A stretch of DNA of 64,000 nucleotides from Solen grandis (lineage: Eukaryota > Mollusca > Bivalvia > Adapedonta > Solenidae): positions 40,262,024 to 40,326,023 of the forward strand of contig CM037788.1 in the NCBI GenBank assembly GCA_021229015.1, in the 5' to 3' direction. Numbering within the stretch: position 1 is the first letter of the stretch; every line of letters starts with the position of its first letter. The notes under the pieces are model-generated. The model was given only the letters and a program-made list of their open reading frames with translations. It did not search any database and was not told the DNA's origin. Both the position numbers and the translations under genes were made by a program. Positions 46,501-58,500 of this stretch are shown here, piece after piece.

Positions 46501-49500
46501 CATTCCTTGGTTAATTTGGTATTCCCTATTCTTTGAAAGGTTGATTTCTTTTGCAAGGGGAGGTTTTTCGTCAAAGTATTTGCGTGTGTGAGGGGTATTA
46601 ATTTTAACAATGGTAGAGTTGGAAACAGCAAGCAAATTATTTTCCTTTCCTAACAGTGTCTAATGGTCGAGAGATTTTCATATTACACTAAGGAATAATC
46701 TGATACAGCAGAATTGTGTGCAATGGCATGTAGGCCTAGTGTAGTCATGGAAACCGTTCCTTATTGTCATCAGGTAATTTTTTTTTGCCTGGTGAAATTT
46801 GTCATGTCAATAGCACCATCATATGTTTATTCATAAGGGTGAAGAAAAAAAGGAAACAAGGTTACCATTTGATAATGATCTCTGTACGTTAAACATTCCA
46901 GGAGAGATTTGGAGCCAGTTGTCTTGATGATCAAATTACTTGATCAAGTTAAGATGTTCCTCTCTCCCAGCTTTAAGCTGGAGTGTCAGTCATCTTGGAA
47001 TATAAAGTACCCACTTTGATTTATAGCAAGAAATACAAGACAAAAAGATGTTCAGCTCTCTCAGAATATAGCTGGAAATGAGATTAATACAAACAGTCCT
47101 TAGATTTTAATTGCATCACAAGATAGTTTTATATAAGAATTCTTCACCATGCACAATGAACGATGTATGAAACTGCTATGAAACCAGATCAAACTGCAAT
47201 TTGTTTAATACTACTGCTCCCTAATTAGTGGGCCAGACATGATACAGCCCATGAAATTTGGCAAACAAAATCTAGCTGTGATATTTTTCAGAAGATATAG
47301 TGACCCCTATATTTTTAAAAAGCAGACAAAATAAAACACATTCTGTCACACTATGTTCTGGCCCAAGCCTCTATGGCAAACTTTGTCAGGACTTTTGCAA
47401 AATTTGGAACATTGTTTTTTTATTTTTCCCAATGCATGCAGAATCCGTCTTGTATATTTGATAATCCCTTACAAGAGGATAGGTCAGAATTGTCATGAAT
47501 TGTGAAAATAACTAGAGGGTAAACAGATAGTCATAAAAGGTCAAACAGGAAAATTTATTGAAACTCTGGCAAATGTTATTGCTCTTTCACTTTTAATCTA
47601 ATAGTCCATGATTGGCAGTTGCATTGGTGACGATTCCATCAGAAATATTGGTCCCAAACAAAGGGTGTCTAATTGAATTTAGATAAAAGCACAGTGTAAT
47701 GATGGTCCATTGTGATTGATTGGCATCAACTTTGATGTTGTTTGGTTCCCCAGACCTTCTGCTCAGTTCTGCATAGTTTACATTTACTGGTGCCCAGCCT
47801 GTGTCAAATGGTAGCTGAAAGATCTAAGAAATGGTTCTTGATTTTTCTGCATGAGTGAAGTAAAGGGTGATTGCTTTTCATCTTCTCACTCTTGTTATTT
47901 AAAAAGTCATAAATTAGGCGGATTCATTTTATGGCTAATTTTAGACTTTTTGTAATATTTCATGTGCACAAAAAAAGCTGTAAAAATGTATATGATAATT
48001 TAGTATAGAAAATTCAGTTTCTTAAGAAATTAAAGAATCATGTGTGAATACCATCTGCTAATTTCATTCTTTCATTCATACAAGTTCAATTATATGTTAT
48101 TTTTATTAAAACCCTCTTTTATGCACAAGAGATATTATACCACATAAAAGTATGGCAAGTATATAGGTGTCAATATGTTTAAGAAAAACAAACCTATGTT
48201 CAGTGCTTTGAGAGTTTTCCCACCCATTCACTCACTTTCCCTCCTAAAATGCTCCTGAGCTAGGTACAGCTTCTGTAAGGGCAGATTTATGATTCAGCAT
48301 GGCTTGCTTGAGTCATTATGTTTGTACGGGGAAAAACAGTTCAATAAGTCAAGTCATTTCACAAGTGAAGAAAAGGAGCATGAAGGAAGATTAGATTACA
48401 TTTACATTCATTTCATCATGAATCTTGAACTATCTTGAACAAATGAACATTCTGGTGATTGATGGAAGATCAAACATACACTTTCATTAGAGTGTGTAAA
48501 GCATGTCCTTGGATTTAAGGAAATATTATGAATAGCCTTGTCACAATTGAATTTTTTTTAAAAATAAATTTGAAAGCAGGTTATAGTCATTCTGATGAGT
48601 TTATTGTCAGTGTGATGAGACATAGAGAAAACTTGAATCATGCCGGTAACTTAATGTTACTTGGGTATAACTTAGTGACACTAAATACTGAGAAACAAAC
48701 TAAAATTAGGCATCATAATAAACATTTCTGACATTTGTTTGCTTGTTGTAATTACCCTCTTGGGCTGTGAGATAGAACTGGTAGCTATTCTTGAACTGAG
48801 AATTTCTGATTCCTTGATTAATTCCTAATTAAAAAGGACACGCTTCAAGTTCCTTCCTAGGAAAAAATCTGAAGTCCCTGAATCAACAAATTGTTCATTA
48901 GACAACTATGTAGGACTCATTAGGACCAACACTGGTGTAGTTGTCACCAGGCTTTACAGTGTCATGAAATTTATTATGTTTGAAAGGTTAACCCTTTCCC
49001 TCATAAAGACGCATTTTGACACACTCAATAGGTACCACATAAAGCCTGATCTGCAGAAAACCACAGTTAAACCTTAACAAATTTAATTACAAAATCCTCA
49101 TTTCCAGACCACTGAGGAGCAGGCTGATCTGGTTTTATGCTGTTCGCATAGGTATTTTCATGGTATCCTCTATGAGGGAAAGGGTTAATAATGAAGTAAA
49201 TAGTGACTGTATTTATGAGTCATTTCAAGAAAGATAACTTGTGGTGTTTGTATTTTTAAATTTGTATTTTCTTGGTTTAAAGAAGAAAAAAAAGCAAATG
49301 TACTTGAGAATACCATACTTATATTGAAGATAGGCTAATGGAATAGATTTAAAAGCACCATACTTTTAGCAGCTGTGATTGTGCTAGGTACTTGGCACAT
49401 AATAGAAATTCAAGGACTGGTTGTCTCGGTGTCAGGATAATGTGACTAAGTGTGGAAGCATGCCATTTAAATGTCTATGGCATAATATCGCAGTGAAACA

Positions 49501-52500
49501 GCAATGTATCTGTCTTATGTAGACAGAAAAAATGACTGAAGTACTGTTGGTGGGACATTTAACCAATTTGTAAACAAACCATGCAGCAGAGTTTCATTCA
49601 GGTTTTCAATTTTTCGACACCACCCATCTTACAGTAGAAAGTTCTCAATGAGCTTTTCCCTGTCTTACGAATGTAAACACCTTGTCTTATCTTGGTCCAT
49701 CTACAAACACTGCAGGAAATGTGGTCCAGCCTGAGACAAAGGATCACTTTGTACAAGAGCCTGGTAATAGGGGAAGGAAATGCTTATCAGCAGATTTAAT
49801 GTAAATGACATTAACGAGATGTGAGGGGGGAATATATATCATAATGCATTGCGTTGAAAAGTGGTGATGATTTGTAACTGAATCATCTAGTGCTTATGGA
49901 AAAGAAATTGTTGAAAGTTCAGAAGTTTTGATAATAGAGCATTTTGTAGAATGATTTAACAGGATATTTTTTGAAAATAAATAAAAAAAAAAATTCAAGG
50001 TGGAAAAAAAAGTAAAAAGAGAGAAAGAATAAAGTTGGTAATGCAGGCATAAGCATTTGACAGCATTAGTTCTTCCATCAGTTTAATCAAGTGTGAAGGT
50101 GAGGGATCAGGTGGAATTTAAGGGACTAATTCTAAACAGCCAAAAATATTAATCTTAGTTGTACATGTTAAGTCTAATGACATCTTTATAAAAAAAATTA
50201 GGAATGATATTAAGAAGAGCGTAGCAGGAAAGCTTATAGTCAGTTCTTAAAAAAATTAATGAATTGTAACTAACATGAACTTTGGCTGAAGATATTGACA
50301 ATGACACTCAAGGATGGCAGTCAATGCTTGCTTTGTGTCATAAGTAGATTAGTCCGCACACTTCTCCTAAGTTTATTTACCTTTCTTACAAGTGGACTAT
50401 TATTAGCTGGCGTGCCACCTTAATTCTCTATAAAGGGTTGGACACTGTAGAAACAGCACCCAAGATCCGCTAAGTAGATTTATGAACAAAGGCCTAGAGT
50501 CAACATCCTTAACTAGACAGAATCTGTACATGCGCATTCTCAACATCCACATCTGGGCAAATGTATCAATCCCACATAATCAGTATGGTGAGAGTAGGGT
50601 TATACATATATGGTAATTTGGCATGTTAATTGGGCACCCCTCCTGTCTTTTGTTTTTGATCCGCAAGGGTTTTGAAGTGTGGGTCATTGTACTGAGCAAA
50701 GTTCATTTTCATGTGTAATTAGTGCATACTCTGGCTTTACGTGGGTAACAGAATACTTTAGATACAAAAATTTGTGGTAATAATATGTACTTAAATGCAC
50801 ATAATTTGCTCTTTGTATCTATTTACACTCAGATCAAGATTCATGAAAGGGACTTGTTTTAGGGGTTACTTTATTTTTTACACAGAAAAGGATTTTTTTC
50901 AAAATTTTATTAATATGAAAAGAAAGCAAATCATTTTATTCTAAGCAGGTTTGCACTAACATAGAGATTCATTTTTCTAGACATTTCGGGGAAGAAAAAA
51001 ACAGACAATGGGGGTCATAATGAATATCTTGTAAACCCATCATCCGTAATGATTGCTTCGATGGGCGAATCAATAAGTACACATCCAAGGAGATGGCTCA
51101 GGCATATTTTTCCTTCCCTCTACTCAATTGTTCAACATTGTTAGGGATCCAAATGGTTCACTCTACCGATTCATTGTGTGAAATTACTCTTTAAGGCCAG
51201 TCGGACTAATTGTGTTTTCCGTGAAGATCTGTCGAAATCTCTCTCATGTCATTTAAAGTGCCCTTCTGTTAAATTCATGCTATCTTCTTAACAGATCCAC
51301 TCCGTTATAAATCAGTTCTTCCTAACTAATGATTGAATTTTTTTTTTTAAATTAAGCAATATTCTTTTTCAAGAATTAAGCAATTAAAAAGAAAAAATCC
51401 TAAATCCATTAAGACAAAAAAAAATGATATACAGATTTTAAATACCAGTGATATACAGATTTAAAAAAAAAACTGAATGCTTTCACAAAAAAGATTAAAT
51501 AAATAAATAATTTTGGTTTTAAAGGTTTAAGGTTTTCTAAATTGATACACATTCTATCAAATCTGCCATTTGTCTGTTTTGCCACTTGTAATTGTGAAGT
51601 TTTTACTGCTCCGATTTTTTTCTCCGTTGTTGTATTGAGCGTATTAAGTGTACGAGCCAGAAAATCGATGGCCACAGTTAGATTCAGCAGTCAGATAGCA
51701 GCTCTCGAGTCCCCTCACAGAACGGCAGCTATTATTCCAACAACAAGCATACAAGACATTGTTAACACCTTGTATAGAGAAATAGCCAAGAAAAAATCAA
51801 TACGGTAGAAATGGATTGTGTGATGGTTGTATGGCATTGGAGGTAGTTGATAGGTGGATACCAGGGGAGATGATGTTAGGCTCCGCCCACATGGCTCAGG
51901 TAATCTTTTCTGTCAACGTTTATGATTGTACAGGTAAATGCAGCCATTGGTTAGGTGCTACAGGCCAATAGTGTCTTGGTTGACAGTTGATATAATTGGT
52001 CGAAGTTGAAATAGCAGGATACCTGAATAAGGATAAAAACCAATACCTGGTTAAAGTGAACATCACAATGTGGTTAGGAGATAACGGTGCTTGCTAGGTG
52101 ATTATCACAGTAATTGCTGTATTGGACCTTAACTGCCTTTTCAGTAGTTGTTGAAGAGGAGTTGGGTTACTTGATTGTTAGTTGACGTTATCTAGGCAGA
52201 AGAGAAATGAAGAAACCTCATAGGAAGATTATAGGAAAAAGATTGTAGAAGTATTAGTTGAATTTGATTGAAATTTTATAACATTTTTGGACTTGATTGG
52301 ACAATGATGAAACATAGCATGAATATGAGAAAGGAGGCGTTATCTACAAGTTATTGTTATGTTTGGGAAAGGATCAGTAAGGAGCTAATCTCAGGTAAAT
52401 AATTGTCGTCTGCAATTGAAGTGAGAAATCGTTTGTGATAATGTATATAAATCACATGACCTGAATTCTTGATTGAGGATGATTTAACTTATTATATGAA

Positions 52501-55500
52501 CTGTTTTGGTATTTCAGTGATGTATACTTGTCTTGTTCCAGTTGATTTTCTATTGGTATACATTTTAGCATTAATTTATATAGATGTATTTTGTGTAACA
52601 GTAAAAGTCAAAAGGGAGTGGAGGAAACTTTCAGGTTGATCTGGCTTTAAATTGAACTGCTTATAGTACAGGAAAATAGAGTTCAACATTTTTTTTTTTC
52701 CATATGTAAGGCAGTCTTTAGTCTTTATTTTCCTGTATTATCTCCATTTTGTCACCTTCCTTCTTCCTTTTAAATCTTGTGCTCACAACAGATCTAATTT
52801 ACTTCCTGTACCTTTTGTGTGTGATTATCTTGTGTTTGAGTTGAAACTAGGTATATGATTTCTGAAATAATATATGATAATAATATGTCTGACTATTAAA
52901 CCTGTAGCAATTCATTGTATAACTGATAAGCAGAGAATTTAAACAGATCACAGCCATTGTTCATGTGTAAACATTTGTATGAAACTTATAAATGGCTTAC
53001 AAGTAGAGACAGGGACTTAGTCAGGATGGTGTTGAGAAGATAATGGTAGATAGATAATAAATAGTGTATCTTGTGACAGTATTCTGAGGGGGTACATAAA
53101 GTGATTGTACCTTGAACCAAGTTTGGGATGTGTGTGTGTGTGTCTGTATGTTTGGGGGGGGGGGGGGTCAAGAGGTGGACTGATCTCAGTGTAATATTAC
53201 TAGAAAAATTAATATTAAAAAAATACATAAAAATCTTTTATAACTATTATTATCATGAGCTGTTGATTATCATCATCATCACTTTCATCATCAAAATCAT
53301 CATCATCAGCAGCAACTGAAACCTTCTGTTTTATCAAAGCAATTCAGCAATTTTGTGTTTGGCTCTCACCTAATTTCACTGGACCAGACCAAGTTATTCT
53401 GATATTTAAATGTATCGGGTTGCCTGGACTGATTGTCTATCTGGCACAGAACCTACCTTACCTGTGGGAGAACACACTTTAAATTGGATCCGATACCTGG
53501 CTCTCTATACACTTCACTGGCATTTAATTTGACCCAGATATACTTCCCTCTTTGATTTTAATTTCTGATTAACCTTGATTCTTTATTGCCTCCATACAGA
53601 TAGAATTGTTGGGGTTGTACATACAGGGCAGTAGGGTACAGGGCATTTGGGTTATCACTTACTCAGTGGATAAGCAAGGTCTCGTTCTAAGGGTGTTATG
53701 GGGCATCTTGCTTGCAACTTACACTGATAAACTTGCTGAAGCATGAAACATTTATTTTAACTTTTTGAGAGTATGGGGTAGGGGATAAAAGAAAAAGTAG
53801 TATCTAAATGCATAAATAGTTGATAGGTCAAATTTTCTTTGCTTTTTCAGCTCTCTAGAAATCAATAACTAGTAATTAACTTCATACACTAAGGTGCTTG
53901 CTTAGCTTCAGGACTAAGACTTTATTGGTCCCATTTCTTCTATTTCCAGTGGAGAATGGTATTGAGGGTGAAGAAGCTGACGATGCAGCCCTGGACGACA
54001 ACAAGAATGAGATTCTGACGTCACACTCGCCATCAGAGAGCAGCTGTCATAGTGAACTAGAGGAAGTGGACTCTGGCAGCCATGGCAGTGACAAGGGCAG
54101 CAGTAACCATGACAACCAGTCATGTGACCTTGGCAGTAAATCTCCGAAGTTGGAGAAGAAACCTGAACCGTCCCCAGAAGAGAAAGTGAATGCAATTTTA
54201 AAAGGTAAGGTTGAATAGAGATATATCTTGAAGAAATGATACAATAATTACTTTTTAGAAATATCATAATATAGGTTGTATAATGGCGAGGTGGTCTTTT
54301 TGTGGGACATGTATCAAATGAATTTCTGCTTACAAATATTTGCTTCCCAAAATTGGTCCCCAGAGTGGTCTAATCAGCAAGCGAGAGGTTTTTGTGTTAC
54401 CTGCTGCAAGCAGAGGTGACATAGGGAACACTTTTCTGTCATAACAGTTTTTCCTCACCCAACAGCAGGTAACACATGTGTTGTTATTTTTAGGTGGTCT
54501 AAAATCAATGTTTTACTATATAATAATGTATTGCCTTTATTTATCCGAAAATGTTACATAGAGCAAGAGTATTGACGAACAATTTTGTCTGCAACTAAAT
54601 CAATACTTGAAGTAAAGAGAAAGTTTTTTTTTTTCCTCCCACAGAAATCTCCCAGTCTGCAGCCGCACCTGACTCCACATCTGAAGGGGACAAAATCTTA
54701 TCGACGCAGCAGACGGCAAAAATCACAGCAGAGGAACGTCACAAATCCAAGCATCTGGAAGAAGCAAAGATTGCTGAACTTCTGAACCGTGGTGACACAG
54801 CAGTTATATACCCTGAGCCCGTCAGTGATGGAGAGGAACACCAGAATGGAGAGGGTAAGGAACTCTACAGTAGCCAGTGTATTGAATTCAAGAAATTCAA
54901 GGGTATAAAAAAATGTATGCACATAAACTTCGGGGGGTAAAATATATAAAATCTTAAAATCACAGTAAAGCAAGTAAAGCAAAACCATTTGGACTTTTCC
55001 CTATAATTGATATTTTTCAAATGTCAGTAAGTAAAGAAATGACCCGTTATTTATGGTTGGACCAGTACTTTCACTTTCCAGATTCTCACCCTTAATTTAG
55101 ATTATGCCATGGTTCTATGAACACTACCATCTGACCACTGTGCCATACTTATTTGTAATATGTAAGTTAACCATCAAGAAATGATTAACAACATGTAATA
55201 TGGTGAACTTGACATTGTAGGTGGACTGAGTGAGGAAGAGATAGTGCTGAAGTGTATACACTGCCCACAGACGTTCCTCCGCGCTATCGTGCTTCGGGAC
55301 CACATGAGGGAAGTTCATGCTGACAAGCCCCTCAAGTTCATGTGCCCAAAATGTGACGAAACATTCCACCAGAAGTCCCAGCTGGACAAGCACCTCACAC
55401 TGCACTCACCAACCTCCCAGATCTGCACTGTCTGCAACAAAACTTTCGCCAATGTGTACCGTCTGCAGCGTCACATGATCAGTCACAATGAGAGCACAGA

Positions 55501-58500
55501 TCTGAGGAAGTTCAAATGCCCAGAATGTGGGAAGGCCTTCAAGTTCAAGCACCATCTGAAGGAACATGTCCGGATACACAGTGGAGAGAAGCCATTCGTC
55601 TGCAACAACTGTGGCAAGAGGTTTTCTCACTCTGGATCCTTCAGCAGTCATACTACGTCCAAGAAGTGCTGGGGTTTGTCAGCCCACAAGAACCGCGTTG
55701 GACAAGATGGAGGTCAGAATCTCAGCCAGAACCAAAAGGCAGCTCAAAGTATTGCAAGTTTTGCAGCCAAGCTACCTATGGGGTACTCGAAGAACAAGAT
55801 CCCTCCATTTGAACGCTCCCCATTGCAGTCAGTTCCAGTTTCCCTAGCTCATCAGCAGCATTTTCTACAGAACCCTTACACAGCACAGAAGGGTCTCCCA
55901 GCCTTCTACTATCCACCACAGATGTTTGCGTCAGCAGACGGTTTTCTTCACCCGGTGTACTCAGTGACCCAGTCCCTCCCCAACCATCTCCCACCAGGCC
56001 TGCCAATTCCAGGTGTCACAGGGCTCAAACCCGGAGAGGAGCCAGAGAAGGATGCTCACACAGCAAGCTTGTACAGCCGATCCAGACTAAGTGTATCGCC
56101 TGCCCATAGTCAGTCCACTCGGAGTTTCTCACCACAGAGTCGCTCAGGACGAAGCATATCTCCAAGCTCTGCATCAACTTTCAGTTTGTCCTCCCCACCC
56201 CCTAGTCAATTGCGTCGAAGTGCCACACCAATGAGCCAGTCCACCAGAGAGATGACACCATCCAGGGAACGTGCATCCAGCATCTCCCCACATTCGGAAC
56301 AGATATCACCTGATGTCAACTCCAACACAAAGTTACTAGTGGCTAAGGATGGAGAAGATGCAGCTGAAGATGCTGAGAAGGCAAACAAAACTACCTCTGT
56401 GAAGACAGAAGCTGAAGATGGTGAAGGAGCTGACAAGTCTCAAGATGAAGACCAAGCTTATGCTTGCCAGTACTGCAAGGAGGTGTTTGAGAGTCCAGTA
56501 GCCCAGCATCAGCATGAGAGGTACATGTGTAAGCTGAACAAGGACCTAGTGCAGCATCGGTCCCAGTCAGACACTTGTCAGTCCCCTCACAGCACAGTAT
56601 CAGACCTAAGCCATGTAGAGACTACACCTAATGGAAGCATAGGGAATGATAGTGACAAGGAAGAAGAGGAACTCTATAAGGATAATGAGGTCTCATATGA
56701 GGAGAAAAAGATGAGGATCCGCTCGCTGTTCACAGAAGAACAGCAGACATATCTGAAAAAGATGTATGCTGCCAATCCGAGGCCAAAGAAGTTTGAACTC
56801 ATCCGCATGGGGAACAAAATTGGATTTTCCAGGAGGGTTATCCAAGTGTGGTTCCAGAACATGAGAGCAAGGGAGCGCAAGATGAAGAGGGATTCAGGAT
56901 TCACACTGCAACCGATCAAGACTGAGGGTCAAGACCGTGAACTGTCCAAGTCACCTACTTACATTCCAAATGTTCCAAAGCCATTTTCCAGCGGGCTAAG
57001 TCAGAGTCTCCCCTGTACTCCACCCACGTACAAGTCCAACACAGGGGAGCTACCGTTAGACTTGAGTGTTCGCAGAACACCACCACTGGCCCATGGAGGA
57101 AGTGGTTCTCGATTGTCCACCCCTGACATCTCCAATGACGACCAGGTCCTGAATCTAAGCGTGAAGAAGGATAGTTCAGCAGAGAGGGAGGCGTCAGTTG
57201 AGAAGCAGATGCAACTTACAGACGACAATGAGCAGTCCAGCCAAGCACTCAAGACTCTGCAGGACTCTATCATCTACAGGCACATGGAGCGAGAAGGAAT
57301 GATTTCAACCAAGAAAATGCAGCAACTACCGCACAACCTTCAAGAGATCCAGCGCCAGATAATCCAGCAATCAATGGCCTCCATTTTGAAGATGCCACAG
57401 CTGCCAGTAAGGAGCGAGACGCTGGAAAGCCCGATAGTCACCACAAGTTCCAGCATTCTCTTCAACACGGCAGAGGGCAGCACTGTCGACACGTCCAAAC
57501 AAGACAGCATTCCCTGCTCGAGGCTCGTCATCGATGAGGCAATCAAAGAGGTCAACGCACAAGCACGCGACTCCACCCCGCCATACACCAGAGCTATCAA
57601 CCATGCTGTTATGACATCAGAGTCGTCCAGTCTGGCTATGGGTCAGAACGAGTCTCCACTACATGAAGACACCCACAACTTAGCTACGCTGGCTGAAGCT
57701 GCACAGAGGGCAGCAATCCTGACCGGCAAACCGAAGCGCCTCCGTAAGAAGACCTGGAGACAGGTAGATTGCTATGTTCGTATCAGGCTGGTTTTTTACT
57801 TCATTTTCACTTACATTTTACAAAAGGGAATATTCAATCCAACTGAATCTTTAAACCAAAATGCTGAAAATAATGGGAAATATGGGAATTAAATATGGAG
57901 GATTGGGAAAAAAAAATCATAATTGGGATGGGTTTAAAATGGGGACATTTGAATAAATTTATTTTAATAATGAATCTTCCCTTTTCTGTACTGCATTGTA
58001 ATAGAATGATTCTGAAATGAAATTATTAATGATTAAAATCAGAATTTATAGAAATCTTAAAAGATTAATATCTTTAAATCTTTAACATTTTTTGGAAGTC
58101 AAACACGTACATAAAAATTACATGTGTAAAAGAAATAAAGATACAGAGAAATGCAGTACAGCCCTTTTTCACCTGTTTGAACCGTTTGAAGAATGATTCC
58201 ATCTCATTCTAACTGTGATGAATCACGAAATGTGACGTCATCAGTTACGTTGCCATGGAATCCTTCATGTTTTTTGCATTGAATGAAACTGTCACCATAA
58301 CTACAATAATAGATACTTGCCACAGATACCCAAAGAAAAGAATAGTTATGAATTTTTCATGTAGATTTTGTCTTGCTATGGGGATTGCTTGAATAGCAAA
58401 TGGATTTTCTTTCAAATTATTTAAAGAGTTAGTAAGGATTTAAAAATAAAAAAATCTTATGATTTTACTGGATAAACTGTATTGAAAGAGATTGTTTAGA

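Larger units (their letters stand above)
40552..53949. other. ZEB intron 1 (13.4 kb)
   Basis: No foreign gene is seen. Contents: regulatory-looking islands at 42608-42768, 45297-45314 and 51881-52049; high-complexity stretches without repeats at 43790-44030, 44340-44540 and 51000-51300; one MITE (48988), one SINE fragment (49395), a possible alternative first exon (52304) and microsatellites near 53128 and 53268. A large first intron rich in possible control elements is typical of developmental regulators. Confidence 0.6.

Noticed and set aside
51542..51808. 88-codon + strand open frame upstream of the second promoter-like island
   Set aside because: Begins with ATT-like non-ATG sequence, has hydrophobic low-complexity N-terminal text and no donor in phase with ZEB exon 2.
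55566..55847. Alternative-frame proteins inside ZEB exon 4 on both strands
   Set aside because: They are shadows of the zinc-finger coding frame, without conserved domains.
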